From Onchocerca volvulus (taxonomy: Eukaryota; Nematoda; Chromadorea; Rhabditida; Onchocercidae), in the NCBI GenBank assembly GCA_000499405.2, contig HG738141.1:1-64000 (forward strand): DNA of 64,000 bases, given 5' to 3'. Position 1 is the first letter of the stretch; each line of letters opens with the position of its first letter. Both the position numbers and the translations under genes were made by a program. Under the pieces are notes generated by a model, which saw nothing but the letters and a program-made list of their open reading frames with translations, did not search any database and was not told where the DNA came from. Positions 1-10,690 of the stretch are shown piece after piece.

Positions 1-1150
1 CTTTTACTTTCATTCCAAAGTTCTACTAACGGCAATCAGATCTTCAAAAAAAAAAAAATAACATAAAAAATAAAAGTGAAAAATAAAAACTGAAGATTGT
101 CAGTAAGCACTACGTCCAATATAAACCGCCAGAAAACTTTTAATTTTTTTTTTATTTTTGTTTATTTAATTTTCACATTCGAATAAATGTTTTATTGTGT
201 GTCATGAAAACTGAAAACATCTGTTCATCTTTGTTTTTTTTCGTATGATAATGGTAATTCTCATTTCTTTTGAAAAAAATGTAACCTAGAAATAATAGCT
301 GGCAGTAAGAATTATCTGCATTTGAAGGCAATTTAATTTGACAATTATTTGCTCATAAAATTCAAAAGTTGGAATCATTTCAATAATTTTAAATTGATAA
401 TATTTATAGTCATGGTTGGAATTATAATAGTTTTCAATATTTTTCAGAATAAATTTAACTCGATATATTACATTTAAGCTAAACTAGAGCGTAAAGATTG
501 TGTAACAAAAGCGAATTGTTTATCGCTTTTGCATCAAATTCTTTTGCGTTATTTCTTTTACATTTGATTATATTAAAATATAATTATCGTCCGGCAAATC
601 GTACTTGAATAGTTGAAATGAATGCTTCCAAAGAAATAGCAGAAAATTCACTTCAGATTTGTTGTATTGATTTTCAATTGGCACCACCAGAGCAATTCAC
701 GAATGAATAGTAACAATTTCTTATTAAAAAAAAAAAAGAAAAAAAAATGCATGAAAAAAATCAGATCAAATTTTAATGCTTGCTCTTTGAATCAAATATT
801 CATGAACTTTGCAAGAAATAATTCTGATATTATCAGAGATTGTAATTTAAGCAATAACTGATCAAAGACGGCAAGGATGGTAAATTGATATTGATGAATG
901 CATCCGATATGTAACTCCAACAATCCTAATATTTTTCACAAGAATCGAAAAATCTGCACATTATGGATGATATTAAAGTGAAAAATGAAATTTGAAATTT
1001 TCTCCAAGAAATGATTCAATTATGAATGACTGCTTTTTAATGCTTTATTTATAAATTTATTCAGTAAATTAAAAATGGATGAAATAAAAATTAAAGGTTA
1101 TGTTATATTTCCTAGCATATTGCTCTCGAATCTTCTATGCGATTATTCCA
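1..1150. other. AT-rich sequence without a supported gene
   Basis: I see no splice-consistent coding sequence here. The short open frame at 667-861 runs through an A-rich tract and has no recognisable domain. Confidence 0.6.
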
Positions 1151-1154
1151 ATAA

Positions 1155-1405
1155 TTGGATCAAGCATCTTTGGTCAAGAAAGATCCCCCACAAATGTGAT
1201 AACATTGGGGAAATATCTCAAAAATTTTTCATCGCAAAACTAGTGTGACCTTTGACCCCATGGAATACAAATTGTATGATAAATGGATTGATCAGTGGGG
1301 ATACATGCACTGCAACAGTCAGGTCAAATATCTTTGGTCAAGAAAGGTCCTCACAGATGTGGTAGCATCGAGGAACTGTCCCAAAAATCTGATCGTTCAA
1401 CTTTT
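1155..1405. repeat. Diverged direct duplication, two units about 164 bases apart
   Basis: A segment near 1155-1243 recurs near 1320-1405. The shared core CTTTGGTCAAGAAAG starts at 1168 and again at 1332, and is followed in both copies by a related stretch ending in CAAAAAT. The copies are clearly diverged. The segment is less AT-rich than its surroundings and may be mobile-element debris, but I recognise no family. The 65-codon open frame at 1245-1442 lies across the second unit and has no known domain. Confidence 0.6.
1246..1258 (-). promoter_or_regulatory. Perfect DR1-type nuclear receptor site
   Basis: The plus strand reads TGACCTTTGACCC, so the minus strand reads GGGTCAAAGGTCA. This is two AGGTCA-type half-sites as a direct repeat with one spacer base, the known DR1 element bound by HNF4/NR2-class receptors. 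The match is visible; function is inferred, and no supported gene lies within 2 kb. Confidence 0.3.
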
Positions 1406-1439
1406 TTGTAAGGAAATTGAGTTTATAACTAATTTTCGT

Positions 1440-3300
1440 TAAAAATAATATACAATGAGCAAATTTGCATAATCATGAAATAACTTTCGAATTTTTGTTT
1501 TTAAATTTTTTTTTTCAACACCAGAAAGAAAATTTTTGATAAAATTTCAAAATTGAGCCTATAATCTTTGATTTGCATGTATTAGATAAAATTACCTGCT
1601 GATTAAAATCCAAAAAAAAAAAAAATGATCAATAAAGTTGGAATAAAATAAAAATATTCAAATTTGATTAAAAAAATAACAAATATTAAATAGGTTCAAA
1701 AAACAAAACTTAAACAAAACAAAAAAAAGGAGTAAAATTCTGTATGAAATTAAGTTAGCTCACAAAAAAAAAAAAAAAAAAGCCACATAACCTAAATCAA
1801 AAAAAAAAAGATAAAAATTTGAAAAAAAAAAGTGTAATTTTAAAAAAATAATGAGAGAAAAAAATTGATTTAAAAAAGACTAATTAAAGAAAAAAAAAAA
1901 ACTGAAAAAATTATTGACGGTTTATTAATGGAGTAGTAACCCATACGTTGTAATAGGGGGCAGCCAACTTCTTACCTGATATTTTCTTTTTTTTTTGCAA
2001 TTTTTTTATTTTTTCAATTTTTTTCTAATTTTTTCATTTTTTTCCTTTTCTTTTTTTTTTTTACTGAGTTATAAGTATATATCAGGTAGAAGAAGGTGCC
2101 ATATCCGCACCAAACAACTCCGGTAACAGGTATACCACTACGAACCCGTCAACTTTTAGAGAAATCTGATCAAATGAGCTTATATTTTATCATAGTGATA
2201 TCTGTTATCAGTAATGAGCAGATTAAAGATCATTGCATCTACTTGTTCTTTTCTGACGAGATTATGATAACAGAGAAAAAATAGATAATGAGAAATATAT
2301 ATGCATAATAATACTTATCATTATGTATGATAATTTTAAAAAGATTTTAAATTCCAAAAAAAATTTTTAACGTTGAATTAAAATTTTTTCACTTTTCTGA
2401 GATTGATTTTTTATATTTTTACATTCATGATTTTCATACTTATTTAAAATTTATTTTTCATACTTGTTTTTTATATTTATAATTTTTTATATTTTTAATC
2501 AATTTTTTACATTTTCTTTTTATATTTTAAGGTTCTTATGAAATCTATTAAAATAAATTAAATAATTTTGCACAATATATTTTTAGTGATATGTTATGGA
2601 ATTTTAGTTAAAAATATTATCACATTAAACATATTATTTATTTAATTCACTTATCGTCAACATTATTTCAAATACGGTGGTTTTATTCGCATTTAATTTT
2701 TAAATTTTAATTTATTAATTAAAAATTAGTGTTTAATTTAAAATGATCAAATGAATCAACGAAATTGAACTACACATTTTAATATATTCTGAAATTTGTG
2801 CAAAATAATATTTTATAAGCAATATAAAATCACTGAGCGAATAATTTATTTAGACAAATATTTATTTATTGAAATATTGTTTATTATTCTTCTTTTCAAA
2901 TTTTTTAAAAATTTCCAACTTAAAAAAAAAAAGAAACTAAATTTTACAGAAGAATTTTCTACTATTGAAGTATGCAAACATAAAATTTCAGATATAAAAT
3001 TATTTTTTGATTTTCCTTCTTTTATCATAATTAATAGTGTTATATTTGAACTGAAAGATCCATTGATTAAATCAAAATTTTGAACAGATGAAAGCAAATT
3101 TTCCAAATAAAAAAATATGCTAATTTTACGATTGATTTAGCCAAGTATGCCTAATGATAATCAAATATCAAAAGACAATAAGAGATTATGATATGAAATG
3201 AGAAGAATCAACTAAAACATAAATTAACAAATAATTTTGACGAAATAAATTTATTAGTCAAATTAAATATTCGAATTATTGATCTGTATGCTTAATCTAT
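1440..3300. other. Homopolymer-rich intergenic sequence with one inverted repeat
   Basis: The stretch is full of A and T runs. An inverted repeat flanks the T-rich core between about 1990 and 2065: CTTCTTACCTGATAT ends at 1982 and ATATCAGGTAGAAGAAG starts at 2079, with a small indel between the arms. Open frames at 2796-3083 and, in antisense, 2846-3106 are low complexity and look like chance. Confidence 0.55.
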
Positions 3301-3304
3301 GTTA

Positions 3305-4260
3305 GCAAAATATTGGAAACTTTTAAGAAAAGCGAAATTTTACGTCTTTGTTCTTAGCAGCAAGAATGGTTCGTTCACTCAACGAATCGTTATCCTTACA
3401 ATTAGTTGGAATGTTGGGAAATACTTTTTCAACCAATTTCTCTTTTGATGTTACTAAATTGCGGAAAGGCAATGAGAGACAAGGCAAAGACAAGAAAGGC
3501 AATGTTTTGTGGCAATGAAATTCGTTCTGAAGTCAGATTAACCGACACTTTTTTGTACTTCGCCAACCTATATCTCATTTCAATTTATAACAGCAACCGA
3601 TGTGGGAATATTCCAGCTGATCGATCAAGTTTGCAGTTGGATACGCACATTTATAGTCTTACTGTGTCGCCACAAAGTAAAGTATTTCAGGCAAGCATTC
3701 AATTCGTCTGGTGTTGATCGAGAAATTACAGATAATGCTTGCCTGAAATCTCCTGCGAACAATATTTATACATTTCCAAATGGTCGGTTGTTTCCATGCA
3801 AATCTTGCTTTGGTTGATCAAGAACTTCGAATGATTTTTTGTGCGCCATTGTAATTCATTCCAAACAATAAGTTTGCATTTCTACAAAAATTTTCCATTT
3901 CTAACGCTTTGGAAATGTTGTATATGGGAGTTTCAATGGACTGCATGTTAAATGGCAGTTTCAAAACGGAATGAGCAATTCTTCTACCTACTAGCAATAT
4001 TGCAGCTATTCCGGAAGATGCAAGAGCCAAAGCTATTTCATTTAGAGATCGATCTGCTGTACAAATCGATCTAATTAGAAATGTTTTGCCAGTTCCTCTG
4101 GCGCATCGAAAAAGTAGATTTCTTCAACCCTGTTATTGACAGTTTATTTGTTAAAGCGTTAGCTTAGGAATATTCGATTGCTCACATGATAAAAGACCAC
4201 CCGCATTGTAATTTTGTTCATGACGCAATTCTCGATCAAGCGAAGCGACAAGATCGATCC
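3305..4260 (-). pseudogene. Decayed Helitron PIF1-type helicase
   Basis: Minus-strand translation in shifting frames recovers the order of a Helitron PIF1-family helicase. From about 4255 downward these are: a pre-helicase segment with SNIPKLTL; a ruined Walker A region (FFDAPEELAK, where the family has DAPGGTGKT); ALASSGIAAILLVGRRIAHS near 4028-3970; a damaged Walker B segment; AGDFRQALSVISRSTPDELN near 3755-3700 followed by ACLKYFTLWRH; and FPNIPTN with LSERTILAAKNKD near 3420-3330. In-frame stops occur near 4065, 4036, 3770 and 3640, and several frameshifts are needed, so this is a dead copy. Both the N-terminal Rep/HUH domain and the final helicase motifs are missing. Plus-strand open frames at 3406-3717 and 3602-3817 are antisense shadows of it. 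Confidence 0.87.
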
Positions 4261-4395
4261 ACTCGCAACCATGCATCTTTAAGTTTAGCTGTACGTCGCT
4301 GCGCTCGTATTTCAGCGATCTTTTGTTTTTTCTCGTTCGCTGATGATCGCTTTCCTCAGTTTGATTGTTGCATTACTTCCGCTGCGCGAGTATGA
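4261..4395 (-). other. Arg/Lys/Ala-rich open stretch, possibly more Helitron debris
   Basis: Directly upstream of the helicase relic, the minus strand reads through a charged stretch including KKQKIAEIRAQRRTAKLKDA, interrupted by one stop near its start. Charged repeats of this style occur in N-terminal parts of some Helitron proteins. If it belongs to the element, the intervening Rep domain has been deleted. This is inference; I cannot exclude an unrelated sequence. Confidence 0.25.
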
Positions 4396-4436
4396 CGACC
4401 CAAGTTTAATCTTCTACGAAGCATTATTTGGACAAA

Positions 4437-4715
4437 TTAAAACAGTTCGATTGCATTTGAACTATCCCTGAAATTATCTGAGGATATCCTAGCGAATTGA
4501 TCACTGGATTCTTCTTCCTTTTTCACTTGTAGAGAAGAGTAAAATTCTTTGACCATCGATTTGCTGCTATTCCTGCGTTGATCTGTGTCTTTGTAAAATT
4601 GTTGTTGTGTCAGTGTAGAAATTCTCTGATAAATTCGAATTGCTATCGAACTTGAATTGAAATTCGAACCTTTTAAATCCTTTCGGGGCTCGTTCTTCTT
4701 TTCTGTCTTCAACAT
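4437..4715 (-). CDS. Hypothetical 92-codon open frame, unrecognised
   Basis: The frame opens at an ATG at 4715 and encodes a hydrophilic, Ser/Gln/Lys-rich protein ending in NAIELF. It has no signal peptide, membrane segment or family motif that I recognise. Its composition is more balanced than the homopolymer-driven frames elsewhere, so it may be a fragment of a real coding sequence. It lies 180 bases from Helitron helicase debris and could be part of the same relic. I see no convincing introns. Confidence 0.2.
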   Translation of the reverse strand: MLKTEKKNEPRKDLKGSNFNSSSIAIRIYQRISTLTQQQFYKDTDQRRNSSKSMVKEFYSSLQVKKEEESSDQFARISSDNFRDSSNAIELF

Positions 4716-4719
4716 GTGG

Positions 4720-6440
4720 CCTTGTGATTGGTTGATCTTACTTTACTTATCTGTAAATAGAAGCATTTTGGCGGGAAACATGTTTATTCTTACAGGGATA
4801 TTAAAAAAAAAAATAGATATATCTGTATGGAATACTACTTTTCTTAAAATGAAAAATTTCATGCTTGACAATTAAATATCATTAACTGAAAATACAAAAT
4901 TTATTAATAAGCTTTTTTTGCAATCTTTATTTTCATCGTAAACTTATTAAAATAAGAGTTCGGTCTTCAATATTGAAACTGAATAGCTGAGTGTGAATTC
5001 TATGTTATGTCGTCAATCGAATGTAAAATCATGACAAATTTTTAATTATTTTTTTTATATAAAAAAAAAATGGAAGAAAAGTACAGAAATTGAATGAATA
5101 AATTTGAATTGGTACTGTGACATTAGTCATTTGAAATATTTACAAAAAAGTACCATACAATAAAATAGTTTTGAAATTAATGATGAGAAATGAAAGAAAA
5201 AAAGATAATTCAATAGATCAAGATCTTCATCACTTTTTACGGCCTTTCGGCAGTGACAGTCAGATAGTACGTATTTAACTGTTGAAAAAACTGATTCGAC
5301 TAAATAAAATAGAACAATCATAATTAAATACGATCGTATTAATCATTAATTCATACGATAATATTAGATTATGTAGTAATTTCAATAAACTCAATGATCC
5401 TTCTTGCTTCTTGTATTTATCAGATGCTATTTTGCATTTTTAAGTATGTTTAATGAAAAAATATCGGTTCAGACCACTAGCTGTTTTCAGAATGATATAT
5501 CGGGCATTTAGCTACATTCTCAACCTCTGCTTAATTGTAATACCTGTTAGAATTGCACATGGCTCTCACTTCATTTAGATGAAATATTTGCTAAATAACA
5601 AATGTAATATGAGCAGTGTTAGAGTGTTTATCGACACTGAAATATAATTAATATAAAAGAGAATTGCCAACGATATAATCAAAACTCAATCAAAGTAAAT
5701 AATTTGCTGTGGAATTATGATTGAATAATATAATCGTATAAGCTGACACGATTAAATTGTCGCTGTCAAAAGAAAACGTTTGGTTAAATTAAGCTTTGTT
5801 TTGATTTTTGCAAGATAATTGGCAGCTCAGGTTTTGGGAATCAAATCTCACTTTTATTATTGCAACGGTAAACGTTTTTTCCAATTAATTTTTTCCATTT
5901 CTCAAAGAAATTGAGAGGCAATGATGTAACAGCTATTTAAATCTTTATGCATTTTAAATGTCGAATCTATACTTCAAGGATTTGAAAGATCAGATCTTTA
6001 GTAAAATACTCAAATCACAAAATCGGAAAAGAGTAGAAAATGTAGCAAAGCACCGTATAAATTAGGAACAGGGGATATCATAATGGAGGAATGATGAATT
6101 TTTATCATACCATCCTCACATCATAATACTGTAAATATATTACAGTGAAAACATTTCTCTTATTTTTGATGTGTTTTTATGGAAGAGCAAGAATTTTTTA
6201 ATTTTCCTTAAATTAAATTTTAAACTAAACACACGAAAAAATGATATTGCGAATGAAAGTTAATATAATGCTGAAGTTTTGCATTTATGTTTTTTTACTC
6301 CTTCGCTAACATTATTTTTCTTGGTTCTATCTTATTCAATATCATCTGTTTTACCATTATATCCGATGGAAAATACGTTTATCAAACGTAATTAATTCTT
6401 AAAACTAATTGTATTTTTGATCAACTTCCTGAAAAGGGCA
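4720..6440. other. Intergenic sequence upstream of the srx-like gene
   Basis: No supported gene. A 64-codon minus-strand frame at 5127-5321 has no domain and no splice context. The final part should hold the promoter of the receptor gene, but I cannot point to a specific element. Confidence 0.5.
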
Positions 6441-6445
6441 GCATA

Positions 6446-8407
6446 ATGGCTGAAAATACCGATTATGAAGACAGTATTGCTTTGGCTTGTATTGCCACGG
6501 TTAGTATTTCATCCAATAAATTAATTAATAACTTTGGTTTAAATGATAATAAAAAGACAGACAAGGAACAGAGTACTCTTTTTAGCAGTCACTGTAAAAT
6601 ATATTGATATTTTCAAGGACGATAAAAAGTACTGATAGGTTGTAAAAATCAAATCTAAGACAGGTGAAGGCAAAAATGGAAGTGAATTCCTGGATTACAA
6701 TCTTCCTGACAATTAATTCCGTGGAATTTCTTATTGTAACAAGAGAAATAAAATCACACACTTCCACACTGAATGTATTATAGACGTCGATCTTCGGATT
6801 GATCAATAACGGTTTAGCGTTGTATTTGATACGCAAGATGTCAAGCTTCTTCAGCGCTTTTGGAATTTTATGCAGCAGTTTCTTGATATGCAACTTGCAG
6901 GCTATATTTGTACTCTTCACATGGTCTACCATTGTCTTAACCATGTTAGTTACCTTTGTTTTCTTGAATAATAATCGAAAGTTGCACTTATTCGTTGAAT
7001 ATTTTTTATCTTTCATTCATGATGTTCAATGTTATTCGAAAAATTTTCAGAAAATCCCCATTACTATCATCATCAGAATTGTTTTTGGTGCGACTAATAG
7101 GCGTTTTTGTGAATGGAGGATGGTTTGGATCACTTTTTGTCCATTTCTTTGTCGCTCTTAATCGATTATGTGCTGTTGTAAATCCAATAAAATATAAAAA
7201 ATTATGGTCAGAAGCAAAGGCTCTAACCGCTGGAATTATGTCATGGACATTTGCAATGACCATTTGCATGATACATTTATATAGTAAGAATATTACAATA
7301 GAAAAGATTCTCTCTGTTATTATGCATTAAAAGATTTGATAATACTGCATAGATTATAATTTTTGCAACATTTATGCAAGAGAACTTTTAGCCAATAATT
7401 TATGAGCATTGCTATGGGGCTCTAATTAATAATAGTTCTGATTGTGATTTCAGTATATGTTATTGATAAGAAAGATATTGCAACTTATCATCTCAATTTC
7501 AATTAAGATGATTCGAATTCTTTGAATTTTATATCAAGATATAACAAGTGTGTGAATTAATCACATTGTTGATTATGCTGAATGTTAATTTCTTTTATTT
7601 CATGATTGTTGTGATAAGTGAATTGTTTATAGAAGATTGTTCGCTTATATTCAATGAAAAATCAGCTTATGATTTTTACTATCAAAATTCTTTTTATGGC
7701 ACTGTGTGTCGTAACAGTGATATTGCATTATCATTAACTACGGTGATAGCAATGTCATGCCTCGATGTCACAACTTTGATCAAGCTGCTAGCACATCGAA
7801 GAGTAAGTTTATTTATTGACAGAATAGACGATTTACTGCAACTGATTTCCACTGTCTTCGTGTGTATTTCTTTCTCCTTGTTGCATAGACCAAAAAAATT
7901 GGAATGCAAACCAGATTGCAATGACTTTTTCCTCGATTTCAGATCATGCCAGGAAATTTAGTAAAATCATCCGGTGCCCGAAATGAAAAAGAGATATTGT
8001 TCTTCAAACAGGTAATAAATAGCTGGAAAAGATTTCCTTAAAAAAGTCCGGTTGGTGAGTGAAACGATTATTAAATTCACTTAATTTATCGAAATAGCCA
8101 TTTTCTCTTTCAACTCTATTTTTTTTTTTCTTTTGAATTGCGGAAATTAATTCTTCAAGTATGATGAAGTAGATATAACTGAATTGAAATTCTAAACTTA
8201 TGATCACTTATTACAATAATTAAATAATTACTCTTATAGTCTTGTATTCTCGGCCTTGTCTTCTTCATATGTTTTGCAATATTGGCCGGTCATCAATTCC
8301 TAGTTACGAATAAATGGCTCACGTTCGCAGCAAGTACAATTACATGGATCATGATGCTATCATTGGACGGGTATCTCATGATTTTTTGCTTGAAATCAAT
8401 AGATTAA
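6446..8407 (+). CDS. Srx-like nematode serpentine receptor (7TM GPCR), 284 aa
   Basis: Six exons join without any frame break: 6446-6499, 6784-6944, 7051-7283, 7633-7802, 7943-8011 and 8240-8407 (855 bases including the stop). Intron phases (0, 2, 1, 0, 0) match at each junction. Donors are GTTAGT, GTTAGT, GTAAGA, GTAAGT and GTAATA; acceptors are of TAG or CAG type. The product shows the Srx pattern: TM1 with FGLINNG (residues 22-28), FGILCSS at the start of TM2, NGGWF in TM3, the LNRLCAVVNPIKY motif (109-120) in the DRY position, CLDVTTLIKL at the end of TM5, EKEILFFKQ before TM6, and TM6-TM7 in the last exon. Srx receptors are presumed chemosensory receptors of sensory neurons. The length is slightly short for the family but all seven helices can be placed. 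No ligand or G-protein partner can be inferred. Adjacent single-frame ORFs are partial views of these exons. Confidence 0.87.
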
Positions 8408-8409
8408 GT

Positions 8410-9040
8410 TGATAAGAATCTTTATTGCTTGCTGATTATTCTTGCGATTCGATAATAGCTCTGTTCGCATTTATCACTACTTTTATGGGATTTTAAGTCT
8501 TTTAAGAAAGTTTTCCAAATCCTTGTATTTTAATTTTAAAAAATTAATTTTGCTTATTGTATCTACAGTTATTGAATGATATTATGTAATTTTCAGATTA
8601 CTTTTTCTAATTTTCAATCACAAAATGCTTTGGAAGAAATCTGCACCAACAACTACTAGTTGCCATCACACTACTACAAAATTTTGAATTGTCGTTTTGT
8701 TTTAAATTCTCGTTGTTGTATTGATCATCCTTAACCAAAATAAGATTTTTCTAATACTAACATAATTTTCATTAAAACAAAGAACAGTTTTTACATTTTG
8801 TTTCAAAATTGAAAACTTTTTAAAAATTTTTTTGGGATAAATAATGCGAATTTAATCATAGCGGTGTTTATTTTTTGAAATCTCTTTATTTTTTGGAAAT
8901 TGATCAATTCAATGATTAATTGATGTTTGGCAATAAAATCTAAATGAAGGCTTTTTGATATGAATTTAAAAAATTTGAAAAGTTATTTCATTATTAAATT
9001 TTAATCCATTGTTGCATTTCACTCACTTCGCTATCTCGCC

Positions 9041-9121
<81 letters not shown>

Positions 9122-9845
9122 TATTTTTTTGCTTCCTTGCTCTTGAACTTATACTGAAAATTTAAGACGAAATGAAACATGAAATAGTTAATCATCATGA
9201 AAAAAAAAAAATAAAAAAAAAACTAAAACATTTGCGTTTTGCTTCCCATATTTTTCGAAATATTAACACACAGCATTTGGCACTCAATTTCTACAGCTCT
9301 GAAAAATTTCATTTGTTTTCCGAACTGGTATTTTGAAATACACGAACAAAACATATATTTAACGATTTGTATGAGAGAAAAAGAAATGGAATATGTGATA
9401 TATTTAGCAGAAAAACTGTTGGAATAGAAAAATCTTTGGCAAGAAGAAATTAAAGGTCATACTTCTGAATTCTGTTGGAAGGTTTTCGTATGTCAAAATA
9501 TTTGAGCAGACCTGGCCAGAATTGAAGATTTGATTGTTTGCGATCATCTTACAAATATGCACTTTTAAAGATTTTGGCAGTTTAAGTGATAATGACAGAA
9601 AAAGAAAAATTATTTATTGTACTCTATTTTTTTTTTTTTTTTTTTTTTGAAAGTAATAAATTTCTGAATTTATTCGCCGTTGTCGATTGCCCACACAAAA
9701 CCCAAAAGGCAGGAAAAAATCAATTATATATTGTGCAAGTTTTCCGGATTGAAATTTTTTGGTTGAATGTCAATTATCGAGAAACGAAATTAGAAAAAAT
9801 AAAATAAAATAAAACAAAAAAAATCAGTTTGTTTGATCATCACGT
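8410..9845. other. Intergenic sequence downstream of the srx-like gene
   Basis: No supported gene. It contains the long T homopolymer at 9043-9120. Open frames at 9239-9427 and 9586-9807 have no recognisable domain; the second is partly a translated T run. Confidence 0.5.
9043..9120. repeat. Uninterrupted T homopolymer of 78 bases
   Basis: An unbroken run of T, much longer than the 8-30 base runs common in this window. The true length in the genome is uncertain, because homopolymers of this size are prone to sequencing, slippage and assembly error. Confidence 0.9.
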
Positions 9846-9849
9846 TAAT

Positions 9850-10080
9850 CTATATAAATAAAAATGTGAGTATTTCCTGCTACTATTCACATAAATTCGC
9901 AAGTTCTCCACCGATTGCTTTCAAATTTTGATAAAATCATGCATTGAGTGGGCATTCCTTTTTATATAAACATATTTATCTTTTTTTACACGTCACGTCC
10001 GTAATAGCTAAAAGTAAATGAGAGGATTGAACGTTTAGCTCCGCCTCTAACCACGCCTTCATCAGCGGATAGAATTTTAC
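9850..10080 (+). mobile_element. Possible 5-prime end of a non-autonomous Helitron-type element
   Basis: The segment begins TCTATATAAATAAAAATG and continues with CACCGATTGCTTTCAAATTT, the kind of start seen in many animal Helitron families (TCTATATATAAAAATG, then an ACCGATTT-type sequence some tens of bases later). It is followed by a markedly GC-richer stretch at about 10010-10090. I could not find a matching 3-prime end (hairpin plus CTRR), so the right border is open. The family call is by resemblance only. Confidence 0.38.
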
Positions 10081-10084
10081 GATC

Positions 10085-10307
10085 CCGCCTATTTTCTGCA
10101 TTAACCGCGACGTTTTTCGCAACGGTGATCATTGGTATGATAATTGTAAAAGGCACTCAACGATAGCAATAAGACTGGAAAAAACTGGAAGAGTTCGGAT
10201 AACGCAAGTTATGCTTACGAAAATCTCATACAGCAGAAAAATGCAGAAGAACCATTAAATGTTTTTCTTGTAAAGCAAATCATAACAGTATGCTATGTAG
10301 TCAATAA
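10085..10307 (+). pseudogene. Broken gag zinc-knuckle array of a BEL/Pao-type retroelement
   Basis: One frame reads NGDHWYDNCKRHSTIAIRLE (from about 10120), matching the first zinc-knuckle block of BEL/Pao gag proteins (C-x2-C, then GDHW and a distal C); the leading cysteines appear replaced. After a frameshift near 10180, a second frame reads CLRKSHTAEKC (from 10212) and then CFSCKANHNSMLC, ending in a stop at 10305-10307. The spacing of Cys and His residues and their order fit a run of CCHC knuckles that binds nucleic acid in gag. The frameshift, a stop just before the second block, and the absence of protease or reverse transcriptase nearby show that it is a fragment. Confidence 0.65.
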
Positions 10308-10334
10308 ATCATTTCGTAATTCTTAATATCCATA

Positions 10335-10690
10335 AATTTTATTGACATATTTAACATTTCTTACATTTTTAATTAATTTTTTCTTTCGCTTATTGAAAAA
10401 AAAAAAGTACAAGAGAAAGTTTTGAAAAATTTTATTCCAAATTTATGATGAAGAAAAGAAACGGAAAACAAACTTTTTTTGTTTATTAATTGCATTGACG
10501 CTAAATCGTTTTTAATTTTGTTAATGTATTTAACATTTATTACATTTTTAAATAACTTTTTTCTTCGCTTATTTAAAACAAGTACAAAAGATAGTTTGAA
10601 AAATTTTATTCAAAAATTATGATGAAGAAAAGAAGGGGAAAATAAACTTTTTTTTTGTTTATTATTGCATCGACGCTAAATCATTTTATG
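10335..10690. repeat. Tandem duplication, two units of about 175 bases
   Basis: Unit 1 (about 10335-10510) and unit 2 (about 10511-10690) share, in order, TTAACATTT plus TACATTTTTAA, a CTTCGCTTATT-type block, an AAAATTTTATTC-type block, ATGATGAAGAAAAGAA (10445 and 10619) and GACGCTAAATC (10497 and 10672). Unit 1 and unit 2 differ by scattered substitutions and A-run lengths. Confidence 0.85.

Noticed and set aside
2796..3106. Overlapping sense and antisense frames of 95 and 86 codons
   Set aside because: Low-complexity AT-rich sequence on both strands without a recognisable motif.
3406..3817. Plus-strand frames of 103 and 71 codons
   Set aside because: The minus strand clearly encodes the Helitron helicase relic here, so these are antisense shadows.
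4186..4395. Cys/Arg-rich plus-strand frame of 69 codons
   Set aside because: It is antisense to the helicase relic and its charged upstream stretch, and has no domain.
6799..7330. Apparent frameshift between TM2 and TM3 of the receptor
   Set aside because: A GTTAGT donor at 6945 and a TTTTCAG acceptor ending at 7050 give matching phases and the expected spacing, so the gene is intact.
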